NCBI GenBank assembly: GCA_026724425.1
Contig: JAIUCV010000076.1
Span: forward strand, 3,309,501-3,373,500
DNA: 64,000 nucleotides
Origin: Erythrophleum ivorense
Taxonomy: Eukaryota > Streptophyta > Magnoliopsida > Fabales > Fabaceae
Direction: 5' to 3'
Part shown: positions 42,475-53,129 of the stretch, piece after piece
Layout of the letters: each line of letters begins with the position of its first letter
Position numbering within the stretch: position 1 is the stretch's first letter
Program-made: the position numbers and the translations under genes
Notes under the pieces: model-generated
Seen by the model: only the letters and a program-made list of their open reading frames with translations
Told to the model about the DNA's origin: nothing
Databases searched by the model: none

Positions 42475-43696
42475 TGTAACATCCGTAAACCAAAGATTTA
42501 GAATTTTTGTGTGGTGTCGAGCGACACCACAGATTGGTGTCGATCACCGGTTAAGAAAATTGATTTCGGTTTGATTTCAATTGTCCGGTTTGGACTGGTT
42601 TTGTGTAAAAGCTCTAAGTTCGTGAATAAATAGAAGGCAGCCGCGCAGTGTTCATCACGGAATACTGTTCATCGCCGCATACTGTTCATCGCAGAGTACT
42701 GTTCATCTGGTGTTACTGGTCATCACCGGAGTTACTGTTCATCACCGGAGTTACTGTTCATCACCGGAGTTACTGTTCATCGCCAACTGTTTATCGGGAT
42801 TACTGTTCATCGTTTTCTCGTTTTCCCCTTTTCAATCCGTTGTCGAGGTGAGTGCGTGACTGTAGGTCCGTAGTTTCTAGATGGGCAATTGTTGATTGTT
42901 GATTTGGTGTGTTCTTGAGTTTTGATGAGTTTATGTGATGATTTCGTGATGATTGTGTGTTTGATTCGCATCTGTGTTGAATTACCTTGATTTTAAGCTG
43001 TGTTTGCGTTGTTGTTGAATCGAACTAGGAATCGCTCGGTCGAACGAGTGTCGCTCGACATTAAGTGATGGTGTCGATCGACACCAGTCTGGTTCGGTCA
43101 GGCATTCCGGTTTAAATCGAATTGAAAATGGAAATGTTGGTTAAATCCGGTTTGAGTAAATTAATTGGTTAAAATCGATTTAAATGGTTTAATTGAAGTA
43201 AATGGTTATTTAATTGGTTTAATTAATTATTTTTGAATTAATAATTAATTAATATTTTTATTTAATTATGAGAATTATCTAATGGTTATGAGAAAGTATT
43301 TTAATAATTATGAGAATTATTAATGTGGTTTATCGATGTGGAAAATTATTTAATAATTGTGGAAAATATCTAAAAGACTTAAAATGGTCTAGAAATTGCG
43401 TAAATGGCCTGTAGACAGAATGATCGTCTCACTGAGTATTTATGATAATACTCACGCATCTCTTTTTGCCATGTGATGCAGGTAAAAGTAAATTGTGATC
43501 GTGGAATCGAGCCCGAAGGAGAGGATGATAGGATTTATTGTTTTATTTGAATTCATCTAAGTTGTTAGGCTTATTTGCTTTTGTTATTTGCTTCCGTTGA
43601 TCATTGTTGAATTGATTGATTTATTTATTTAAAGATTTTTAAGACTTCCGCTAGACTTGTTTAAGTTATTAAAAAAAAAAAGTGTCGGTTGTTTCA
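42475..43696 (+). repeat. T1 3' LTR (1222 bp)
   Basis: TGTAACATCCG...GTTGTTTCA. It contains a minisatellite at about 42651-42815 with units like TACTGTTCATCACCGGAGT, and TGTCGATCGACA at 43072. It is very similar to the 5' LTR outside the 123-bp length difference. Confidence 0.88.
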
Positions 43697-44377
43697 ACTT
43701 GTGTTTATTTAAATTATCCATAATTTTTTTTATCAAAATTATTTTTTATCGATTTTAAACTTTAAATTTAAGATTTTTTTATTTGACAGACTTCATGAGT
43801 AGACTTCACAGATTTTTTTTTTGGTTTTAAAATAATTTGTCTTACTTGATTTAAATTGATTAATTTCTTTGCAAATTTATTTTACATGTATTGTAGTTGT
43901 CTGTGTTAGAATTATGTGTAAATAGTTTTATCCAAATAATTTTTATAAATTTTAAACTTTAAATTTAAGATTTTACTATATAGTAGACTTCATGAGTAGA
44001 CTTCACACAGTTTATAAGTTACATACATAATTTATCTTAGTTCACTTATATGGATTCATTTTTATGCAATTTTATTTTTCATAGATGCTAATTGTTTACA
44101 TCTTATTTATGTATAAATTTTTTTAATCAAAATAATTTGTTATAATTTTATAATTTAAATCTAAGTAGTGATGAGGAAATAGACTTTATAACGAAGTCTA
44201 CTACATGAGTAGACTTTATACGGGGTAAAACAGTCAAAAGGGTAGCGTTTTTTCTTTGTGCAGAAGAGTGAGGTTTGTAGTTTGGCAATCCCAAAAGATT
44301 AGTTTAGACATAAGTGCAATAGGGGGTCTATTTTTGCATTTCAAATCAAATTGTGGTCTATTTGAGGCAATTCCCCC
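43697..44377. mobile_element. M2, right part and terminus
   Basis: It continues the 37150 side of M2 (ACTTGTGTTTATTTAAATTATCC occurs on both sides of T1 when joined). TAGACTTCA-type motifs run on to the terminus ...GTGGTCTATTTGAGGCAATTCCCCC, which matches the M1 end at 27040. It then abuts a truncated LTR of T0, so M2 probably inserted in T0. Confidence 0.5.
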
Positions 44378-45614
44378 TAAACCAGATTAAACCATTAATT
44401 AAATCGATTAATTCACAATTTCAGATAACCGGATTAAACCGGACCAGTGTCAACCGACACCACATGTGTCACTCGACACTCGACCGAATGGTGTCGACCG
44501 ACACCGATCCAGCAGATCGACGCCCAAATCAATTTACAGCACACAAACATGGAAAACACAACATCACAACAATAAACTAGATCCAAGACATAAATATCAA
44601 CCTATCAATCACGAAAACATCACAAACTCAACCATTCATCAATCCACTTCCACAAATCTAGATTTCGCGAGCCTACAACAATCAGCCTCAGAAACCTCAG
44701 CAACACACCCAGAAATCTCCCCTCTCTTCTTCTCTGCCACTTTTTCTCGAAAACCACAAAAACCAACGGCTCCACCACTTTATATCGGAAAAAGGGTTTC
44801 TTTCCCCTTAACCAGTCCGAACCAAACAATTGAAAACAAACCGAAATTGATGTCAGTAACCGGTGTCGACCAACACCACCTTTAGTGTCGCTCGACACCA
44901 AGTTTGAACATCAATAAATTGGTCTACGAATGTTACAATTCTCTCCCACTAAACTGGATTAGACCACGAATCCCACAAGCACGTCTACCACAGACGACAA
45001 ACTCGGCCCACATGTGTCAAACACTAGATATCCTCACCTGATTGCCAAGACTCACATCTAATCCTATGTCATACGCACGTTTCCCAGACATCATTACTCT
45101 TAACTCAATACGCTGCCGCAGAACACTATCTCCCAAGGACACGCAGGAGACCACCGTCTCCCCAAGAAAAACACTATCCCCTCGATACTCACTTCGCGAC
45201 ACACTAGTCACCAGTAAGTAAACATTCCTAACCACTTATACTGAGGTAGCGACCCCCATATAAGTCTGTCAGGAACACTATCTCTTAGTAAAGAGTTATT
45301 CGGGGACACCACAACCCCTAGAGTAAAAATTCTGAAACGTCTATAACATATCTGAAAAAAACTGTCTCACGGCCCAAACTGGTCAACAACTTGTAACATC
45401 CGAAACACATAACAAAATATGAGGCAAACTCCATCTCATATAACTCAAAAATGTATATCGTACAATAAAAAGAAAATACATCAACCAAAACAACAACAAA
45501 ACCAAAACAACTAGGACTATGAAAGAAGCTCACGCTACGACCTTCTTGTCGAACCACTTCCTGAACTTCAGCTTCATCTTTGCCTCTGGCTCTCAAGTCT
45601 CCTCCTCTGTACCG
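44378..45614 (-). mobile_element. T0 (part 1): Tekay-like element, 3' end
   Basis: Minus strand: a partial LTR (44937-44378, starting TGTAACATTCG; cut on the left by M2), a purine tract (TTAGTGGGAGAGAAT just before it), a 3' non-coding domain homologous to T1's, and a chromodomain tail at about 45614-45536. The tail reads GTEEET-stop-EPEAKMKLKFRKWF, a tryptophan codon changed to TGA. Element A is inserted at 45614. Confidence 0.72.
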
Positions 45615-47239
45615 TGATATATCCATATTTTGCATGATTTTACTTAGTATTTATTTATGTTTTCAAGTGTTTTCAACAAGGTTTTATGCCTCTAGAGGTA
45701 GTTTTCTTGTATTTGTGTGTTTTGAAGTCTTAACAGGTTAAATTATCAAAAAGGATTCAAAAAGGAGCAAAAGAGCCTCAAACCATGATCCATGCAAGTT
45801 TCCAAGTCAAGAGCATCAATAATACTCCATTTGTCCGATTCTCGCATTTGGACAGAACCGGAGCATCCGAAAGATAACTGCGGCAAGGGGTCTTCCCGAT
45901 GTCCAAAAATCATGATCTTGGTCTTGCTGGATAGATATTTGAGTCATGCATCACGGAGAGGTGGATTCAAGCCATTGAGATCAACCATATCGGAGATACT
46001 CTTTTTCTCCCAAGACGTGTCCGCCAGGCGAGTAAACAAAGCCCATGGAAACTTGGTGTCACAAACGGCCCGGGATTCCGCGGCATGGACCCTTTCTCGA
46101 CTTAACACAAGCCCAGCTTGCTTTTGGTGGTTTACTTGCCCTGAACCCGGTTCAATCACGTCGCAAATCATCAATGCCGGTTAACCGGAAAGTTTCCTTT
46201 TTCGACACTTCATAAACCTAGCGACTTCAACCCTATAAATACAAGCTTTTAGCCTCAACCTAGAGGAGAGCGAGGTTTGGCCGTCAAGAAGAATCAGAGA
46301 GAGAGAGAGCTGCGCAGTCCAGTGAGGAGAAAGGAGGCGCCGCTCAAGATCTTGTCTCATATAAAACCTTGTTCTTTCATCTTCTTCTCTTTATCACTTT
46401 TATACTTTAAATCCGAGAGTTTCAAGGGAGGATTCGACTTTGTTCTTCAATAGAGAAGCTTTTCTATTCCCTTTATCTCCTACTTATGCTTATGATTATG
46501 CCCTCAATCTTGCTTTGCTTGTTTGTTTGCGTCATGGCCGAGTAGATCTCTCGGTTAGGCCGAGGGAGATCGATAGGGCTCATGATATGATTTGACTTAT
46601 ATGATTGCATAAAACGGGATTTCATCAATTGGACCTTCATCTTTGCTTGTTCATAATGCTTGTTGTTAGGAAAGCGCGCCTAAACAACTTGAACCTAGGT
46701 TGATACACTCTCCAAAAGCTTGTTGTATTGCCGAAACTAGTATTTGGTGAGCTAAGTGTTTTAGGCTTCCAAAAGTCGACCTAAAGAACTTAGTGAATAA
46801 TCACAACTTGAACATTGATTAATGCATGCTTATAACTTGTAATAACCATCGAAAGTTGAGTCTATTAGGTTGTTTAAGCATAGTAGCCGGAGCCACGAAA
46901 GTGGAAAGGCTATACCTTAGTGTTGTGAGTTCAAGGCGGTTTATATCTCATCCCTTGCAATCTCTTGTCATTTCATTGAATGTTTCCATTGATTATCCCT
47001 AGCCTAACATCTTTACCATCTTGTTTACAATCTCATTTACTTATTTGCATTGTTTTCATTGAATATTAAGTTCACCACAAATCATATTCTTCGTTCTCGC
47101 TACTCATCACTCACCATAGACTTGAAACGAGATCACTCTTCCTTGTGTTCGACCCCGACTTACCACGGCTGTGCACTTGCAGCTCTACCAAGTTGGGTTA
47201 TAAATTGTATTAGTTTGAAGCATAAAACCCAACGCATCA
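45615..47239 (+). repeat. A 5' LTR (1625 bp)
   Basis: TGATATATCCATATTTTGCA...CCCAACGCATCA. It shares its first bases and general layout with the B LTRs and is closely related to solo LTR 3. ORFs inside are not supported. Confidence 0.85.
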
Positions 47240-47246
47240 AGCTCTT

Positions 47247-47264
47247 TGGCGCCATTGCCGGGGA
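47247..47264 (+). other. A primer-binding site (tRNA-Asp)
   Basis: TGGCGCCATTGCCGGGGA, seven bases after the LTR end; one mismatch to the canonical Athila site in B. Confidence 0.85.
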
Positions 47265-47406
47265 AGAGTTGCATTTCTTTCAAGTTTCTTGATTGATTTT
47301 TAGTATAGTTCTTTTTATTCTAGCATTTCACTTTCTGTTTTTTATAAAACTAAAAAAAAATCATAATTTTTTTACTTAATACTCTTTCTTTGTGTCTCTT
47401 TGGTGC

Positions 47407-48774
47407 ATGACAAGAAGGTCCAATCCAGATAATACCATAGAAGAAGATCTTGACATTGACCAACTTGAAAGAACACTTAGGCGGCAAAGAAGAGAAAGAA
47501 TGAATCAAGGCGGGGAAGCAGCGGCACAAGGAGAACAACAACAAGCCGCTGACCAAGAGCAACAACCACTAGTCCCCCACGTCCCACAAGGAGCTGGAGC
47601 TGATCAGGCGGCACAAGGAGGAGCCATTCCTCAACCACACGTTCAACAACAACCTCCGGGTGCAGCCGATCAACCGCAACAGCCGCAACAACAACAACCT
47701 ATTCAACAAGACGCCGTTCAACCACCAAACCAGCATCATCAAAACCCCCATGGCGGTCACCAAGGGATGCCTCAAGCCCAACCACATGTGCCTCCAAGGA
47801 GAGCACAATTCGCTCAGCATCCAAGGCATCCGACTATGGGAGATTTTGATTCATCTGATGCATTCTTCTTGGATCGGAATCCAATCCGACCACCTCAGCC
47901 TCCAAGGAACGACTTTGAGATCAAGCCACAAATCATTGCCTTGGTGAAACAAAACCAATTCCATGGTTTGTCCACTGAGCATCCACTTAACCATGTCGAC
48001 ACCTTTGAGGAGATATGTAGCACTACTCGGATCAATGGAGTGTCACCGGACTACTTCAAGTGCAAGTTGTTTACCTTCTCTCTAAGTGACAAGGCACTTA
48101 GATGGGTAAAGTCTCTGCCACCTCAATCCATTACAACATGGAATGAATACAAAGGAGCTTTCTTAAACCAATTCTACACCAAGAAAAGATCAAACTCTAT
48201 AAGGAGTAAGATATCCGGGTTTAAGCAAGCACCAATGGAGTCTTTCTATGAAGCTTTGGAGCGCTTCAAGGAGTATGCAAGAGATTGCCCTAACCATGGT
48301 TTCTCAGAAGGTAACCTTTGGAACATCTTCTACAATGGGATTGATCACAAGTACAAGCTTTCACTTGACACCGCGAGCAATGGTAACTTCATGACCAAAT
48401 CGGTGCCGGAGGCTAAGCTTTTGATAGAAAACCTTGCTGCAAGTGATTCCAATGCATGCCCTGAGTACAATAGAGGAGTGAGAACCACGAGCTCATCATC
48501 GGAATCGGCTCAAATCTTGGAGTTGAAGAACATGGTCTCGCAATTACTAAAGAACAACCGAGGAGTGCATGCCATTGATGATGTTTTGGCTACTAATGAA
48601 GAGCCTCTCATGGAGTTTATGAGGGATGGAGCAGAAGAGAATCAAGAGGAAGTCAACTACATAGGAGGTAACTATGGTAATAGAGGATACAACCAGCCAT
48701 TCCGCTCCCATCCCAACCTCTCTTACCGAAGCACCAATGTGGAGAACCCAAATGATCAAGTCTATCCAGGCTAA
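47407..48774 (+). CDS. A Gag (ends at premature stop)
   Basis: 455 codons from MTRRSNPDN. A Q/P/H-rich N-terminal region (about residues 30-145) precedes the capsid domain (residues ~165-330; FTFSLSDKALRWVKSLPP, ERFKEYARDCPNHGF). A linker follows, and the frame ends in VYPG-TAA. The same frame carries on beyond the stop with recognisable gag-pro sequence, so the stop is a mutation. The acceptor-like motif before the ATG is degraded (CTTTG|GTGC). Confidence 0.8.
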   Translation: MTRRSNPDNTIEEDLDIDQLERTLRRQRRERMNQGGEAAAQGEQQQAADQEQQPLVPHVPQGAGADQAAQGGAIPQPHVQQQPPGAADQPQQPQQQQPIQQDAVQPPNQHHQNPHGGHQGMPQAQPHVPPRRAQFAQHPRHPTMGDFDSSDAFFLDRNPIRPPQPPRNDFEIKPQIIALVKQNQFHGLSTEHPLNHVDTFEEICSTTRINGVSPDYFKCKLFTFSLSDKALRWVKSLPPQSITTWNEYKGAFLNQFYTKKRSNSIRSKISGFKQAPMESFYEALERFKEYARDCPNHGFSEGNLWNIFYNGIDHKYKLSLDTASNGNFMTKSVPEAKLLIENLAASDSNACPEYNRGVRTTSSSSESAQILELKNMVSQLLKNNRGVHAIDDVLATNEEPLMEFMRDGAEENQEEVNYIGGNYGNRGYNQPFRSHPNLSYRSTNVENPNDQVYPG

Positions 48775-49453
48775 AACACTTACCAAGGAGGTCAATACCA
48801 GCCTAAGCAACAATTCTATCCTAAGGGAGTCTACCAAGTGAAGCAGCCACTCACTTTCCCCCAAGGAGTTGCACCGGTTCAACAAGAAGAAAAAGTAGAT
48901 GTGGCGGTTAAGAAATACATGGAGGAGCAAAGACAAGCAACCAAGAGCTTGCATGAGAAGATGGATCACATGTTTGGTAATCTAAACAATAAGTTTGGGG
49001 CGTTTTCAACCCATGTCCAGAAGTTGGATGTTCAAATCTCTCAAACGGCCGAGGCGGTTAAGAAGCAACACGAGGTGAATCCGCAAAAGTTTTGTAGTGT
49101 TGTTTCATCCAAGGAGGATCCACCGGCCATTGTCTCCGTACCGTCTCAAGAAGAAGAAAGAGGAGATGAGCCTAAGGAGAGGTACAAACCAGAGAGGTAC
49201 ACATGGGAGTCAAGGCGAGCTTACAAGAGAAGGCTTGAGAACAAGCCGTAGCTGAAATAAAGTGATCCCGGCAAGTTTGTGATCCAGGCTTGTATCAATG
49301 GATACCAACTCACTGATTGCTTGTGTGATAGCGGAGCAAACGTGAACCTCATGTCTCTTGCACTAGCCAAAGATTTGGGATTCAAATACTTCAAGGAGCC
49401 TAAGGTGCGAGTGGAGTTTGCGGATCTATCAAGTATGGAGCCTTATGGAGTGC
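48775..49453 (+). pseudogene. A gag C-terminus and protease N-terminus (in-frame stops)
   Basis: It continues the gag frame: helical segment (VKKYMEEQRQATKSLHEKMD, LDVQISQTAEAVKK as in E1), two stops near 49249 and 49258, then SDPGKFVIQACINGYQLTDC and the retropepsin core LCDSGANVNLMSLALAKDLGF. The frame is interrupted at PYGV by solo LTR 3. Confidence 0.75.
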
Positions 49454-51092
49454 TGATGGGGGCTGGGTTTAGCTTCAAGTTTTAATATTTATAACCCAAC
49501 CAAAATGAGCTGCAAGTGCACAGCTGTGTTGTAGTCGGGGTCGAACACAAGGAGGGTGTGATCTCGCTTCAAACTTGTGGTGATTGATGAGTAGCTAGAA
49601 CGGAAAATATGTTGTTGTGGTGAACCTAAAATGAAAGGAAACAAAGACAAGTAAGTAAAAGAGGTTGTTAACAATCAAGAGAAAGAGTTAGGCAAAGATT
49701 AATCTTTGAAAACATGTAATGAAGTGATGGTTGCATTGGTATTTCATTATGAACTATCTTGAACACAAAACACTAAGGAATGGTCTTTCCACTTTCGTGG
49801 CTCCAACCACTATGATTAATCAGCCTAATAGACTCAACTTTCGATGGTTATTACAAGCTGTAATCATGCATTAACGGTTCAAGTAATGATAGAGTTCACT
49901 AGACTCCTTAGGTCAGCTTTCGTTGCCTAAGACGCCTAGCTCACCAAATATTAGATCAAGCAATACAACAAGCTTTTGGAGAGTGTATCAACCCTAGATC
50001 AGATTGCTAGATGTACGGTAAAGCAATCATGCATTAAGTTCAAATAAAGGTGAAGATTAGTTCATGAATAAAAGTCCCAATTGCAACCGCCAATCACATC
50101 ACACAAGTTTCATTGATTTACCTCGCCTAACAAATGAATCTACTCGGACATGGTGCAATCAAACAAGCAAGCAATGATTGAAAGCATAATCACAAGTATA
50201 AGTAAGAGATAAGGGATAGAAGAAGCTTCTCTGTTGAAGAACAAGTCGAAATCTCCCTTGATAACTCTTGAATCCAATACAAAACTTAGAAGAGAAAAGG
50301 AAAAGAAACAAAAATGTCAAGAACAAGATTTTGTGCAAGTGCAAGACTTGAGCGGCGCCTCCTTCTCCTCTCCCTTGATGGCGAGCTCCTAGGGCTTCTC
50401 TCTCTCTCTGACGGCCACTATCCTCTTGCACGAGACTCTCCTTTTTCGTGAGGCTAAAAACTTGTATTTATAGGCTGGAGTCGCCTAGGGTAATGAGGTG
50501 ACGGAAAAGGAAACTTTCCGATGAGTTGGACATGAAGTTTTGCGACGTGAATGGGCCGGGATTGCGCCAAGGAAGCCTCCAAATAATAGCTAAGCCTCTT
50601 CTAAAGCGAGCCAAGGCCTATACCGCAGTGTTCTGGGCCATTAGACACACGAGATCCTCCATGGGCTTCATCTTGTCGCTAACCGGACATGACTCGGTAG
50701 AAAATGAGTTTCTCCCTGATGGTTGATCCAAATGGCTTGAATCTACTTCTCCACGATGCATGACTAAAATATCTATCCAGAAAGATCAAGATCATGATTT
50801 TTGGACGTCTGGAAGACCCCTTGCCGCGGTCATCTTTCGGGTGCTCCGGTTCAGTCCGAATACGAGAATCGGGCAAATGGAGTTATATTGATGCTCTTGA
50901 CTTGGAAACTTGCATGGATCATGGTATGAGGCTCTTTTGCTCCTTTTTGAATCCTTTTTTATGTTTTAACCTGTTAAGACTCCAAAACCAACAAATACAA
51001 GAAAACTACCTCCAAAGGCATAAAACCTTATTGAAAACACTTAAAAACATAGATAAATACTAAGTAAAATCATGCAAAATATGGATATATCA
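49454..51092 (-). repeat. Solo LTR 3 (A family) inside A protease
   Basis: Minus strand: TGATATATCCATATTTTGCA...CCCCCATCA, 1639 bp. Perfect AGTGC duplications (49449-49453, 51093-51097). Excising LTR plus one duplicate rejoins the protease frame exactly. It is the same family as the host's own LTR, in opposite orientation. Confidence 0.9.
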
Positions 51093-51097
51093 AGTGC

Positions 51098-51593
51098 TTG
51101 AAGATGTTATGCTAGAGATTGGAGAGAGGCATGTCCCCACCGACTTTCAAATCATGGTATGGGAGGGGTCAAAGCGAAATCAGCTGATTCTTGGAACCCC
51201 ATTCTTAGCCACAGCCGGGGCGGTCATCAATTTCATGAGAAACCAACTAACACTTGGTCATGTCCGGCAAGATGTCTTTTTCCCAAGCGTCAACTTCAAA
51301 CAAGCTCCAAGTGCAGTCAAATTACCACCAGAAAGGAGCACACTCATGCCAAGAGAAGGAGCCGAGCGGCCAAGAAGCACCAAGAAGGGCGAGCCCTACC
51401 CAAAACCGAAGGAAGCAATGAAACCGTTGAAGCCGAAGCATGAGAATGTCCTCAAGGATGTTCGCTCGGTCTTGTCATCATCCTTTGACAATCATGGAGC
51501 TGAAGAAGAGCCTGACAGTGTACCTAAGTCCTTTGCCAGCATAAGAGTCCTTTTCCCAAAGGATCCGGACCCCAAAGATGAGCAAACCGCAAA
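51098..51593 (+). pseudogene. A protease C-terminus and linker (truncated)
   Basis: The frame continues with LEDVMLEIGERHVPTDFQI, LILGTPFLATAGAVINF (the ILG-x-PFL motif of retropepsins) and a K/E/P-rich linker, then meets T0 at about 51593. The open frame to 51639 beyond that point is chance read-through. Confidence 0.7.
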
Positions 51594-51868
51594 GGAAAGA
51601 TCCTCTGGAATCTCAGCCACCAACTCCTCTGAAGGATGAAGACACTTCCTCAACATCGAAACATGAAACACCTTGTGAAAGGCTCTCATGATCGGAGGTA
51701 AGTCCAACTGATACGCCACTGGCCGAACTCGCTCCACCACTAGAAACAGACCCATGAAACGCGGACTGAGCTTGTTCTCTGCTATGGATCTATTAGCACC
51801 CCTCAACATAGCTATCTTGAGATACACTCTACATCCAAGCTAAAACTCAAGCTCCCGCCTACGCCTAT
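51594..51868 (-). mobile_element. T0 (part 2): integrase C-terminal segment
   Basis: Minus strand frame YLKIAMLRGANRSIAENKLS through RAFHKVFHVSMLRKCLHPSE to AEIPEDLS, the integrase C-terminal domain of Tekay-like elements. The segment up to 51868 also matches (RRRRELEF, then a stop). T2 inserted at 51868, and its matching coding position is around 57350. Confidence 0.78.
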
Positions 51869-52931
51869 TGTGACATCCGTAAACCAATCTATCGCTCCTG
51901 AGTTTAAATGGTTTGAGTTTGGAAACCCTCGTGTCGCGAAATAAAAAGTGGTGACCGCTTTTCTTTTGTGTTTTTCAAGAAAGTGAAGGAGAAAGAGGAG
52001 CAGAGAGCTGTTTGGGAGATTTCTAGAGTTTTGTGGAGGATCTGAGACTGCTGATTGTTGTTCTTCATCTCTTCCTTCTTCTTAATCCGTTATCAAGGTG
52101 AGTGCATGACCGTAGTCTCGCAATAAGGAGATTTATGGAATTGGATCGTGTTCTTGGTGAAGTTTATGTGGTTTTCGTGTTGATTAGGTGTTATATTGTG
52201 TCTTTGATTGAGATTGTGCTGGTGATTTCGTGTTTATGGTGTTTCTGTGTTGAGAAATCGTTTTGGGCGTCGATCTCCTGGATCGGTGTCGATCGACACC
52301 AATCGGGCCAGGTGTCGAGCGATACAAGCTGTGTCGATCGACACTGGTCCGGTTTAATCCGGTTTTCTGGCGATTTGATTAAATGGATTTAATTAATGGT
52401 TTAATCTGGTTTAATCGATTTAATTGGAATTAAATGGTTTAATTCGAGAATTAATTATTAAATAGTGAATTTAATTAATTAATTGATTAAAAATATTTGT
52501 GGAAATTATTTAAGTTTTTAAAAATTATTAATTAATTGTGGAAATTATTTACTAATTAAGAAGAATTATTCTTGTTGTAATTATTATAAATATTTAAAGG
52601 TGTTAAAATTGCGTAATTGGCCTGTAGGCGGGGTGATTGTCTCACTAAGTATTTATGAAATACTTATGCATCTCTTTTTCCTTAATGTGATGTAGGTAAA
52701 AAGAAAGTGTGATCGCGGAATCGGGCCGAGGAGAGGATGATAGGAATTGTTTGTCGTTTTATTTATGTTGTTGATGCAAACCTGTTGGTTAGGTTGTTAG
52801 TATTTTTATATTATTTCTGGAATTGAATTTGGTTGTTTGAGTTAATGATTACTTTACTGGTTTATGTTAATTGAGTTTTTCCGCACTTGATTAATTAGCA
52901 AAAAAAAAAAAAAAAAAGCTTGGCTGTTTCA
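51869..52931 (+). repeat. T2 5' LTR (1063 bp)
   Basis: TGTGACATCCG...GGCTGTTTCA. TGTCGATCGACA at 52287 and 52332. The stretch GTCTCACTAAGTATTTATGA with flanking ACTTATGCATCTC is shared with the other Tekay-like LTRs (positions ~33700, 37990, 43430). Confidence 0.85.
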
Positions 52932-52934
52932 TTT

Positions 52935-52947
52935 TGGTATCAGAACG
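52935..52947 (+). other. T2 primer-binding site (initiator tRNA-Met)
   Basis: TGGTATCAGAACG, with a change from the canonical TGGTATCAGAGC at the eleventh base (G to A). Confidence 0.8.
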
Positions 52948-53129
52948 TATACGGTTTTAGGACTGGTAGTATTGGGTGAACTGGACTATGTGTTTGCTTG
53001 ATTAATTGTGTTTAGTCAGTTAGTAGTTTAGTATCATCCTCTCGGCCTTCAGTGATTCCGCGATGAGTTTGTGTTTTGTGGTTTGTTGTGTGTTTGTTTA
53101 GCTTGCTCATTTGCTGTGCTTTGGTAGTG

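Larger units (their letters stand above)
37160..43696 (+). mobile_element. T1: decayed Tekay-like chromovirus
   Basis: LTRs at 37160-38258 and 42475-43696, a Met primer site, partial gag, scraps of protease and RT, integrase C-terminus/chromodomain remnants, a repeat-rich 3' domain and a polypurine tract. Flanks are ACTTA (37155-37159) and ACTTG (43697-43701), a 5-bp duplication with one mismatch, and the M2 sequence resumes in register on the right. The lineage is inferred from similarity to T2. Confidence 0.82.
45615..51593 (+). mobile_element. A: Athila-like gag-protease element, 3' part deleted
   Basis: 5' LTR, tRNA-Asp primer site, gag and protease in one frame with stops. It is interrupted by solo LTR 3 and truncated at about 51593, where minus-strand T0 integrase sequence resumes. 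Comparing the T0 halves shows ~35-40 codons missing there, so one deletion removed the A 3' end and some T0. Flank TACCG (45610-45614) has no partner. Confidence 0.78.

Noticed and set aside
42648..42851. ORF rich in SSP/HHR repeats
   Set aside because: Translation of the TACTGTTCATC minisatellite in the T1 3' LTR.
45395..45420. TGTAACATCCG-like string on the plus strand that could be another LTR start
   Set aside because: Compared with T1 (41460-41490) it is part of the conserved Tekay 3' non-coding domain on the minus strand, without a following LTR body.
51594..51639. Plus-strand extension of the A protease frame
   Set aside because: The sequence here is minus-strand T0 integrase; the open plus frame is accidental.
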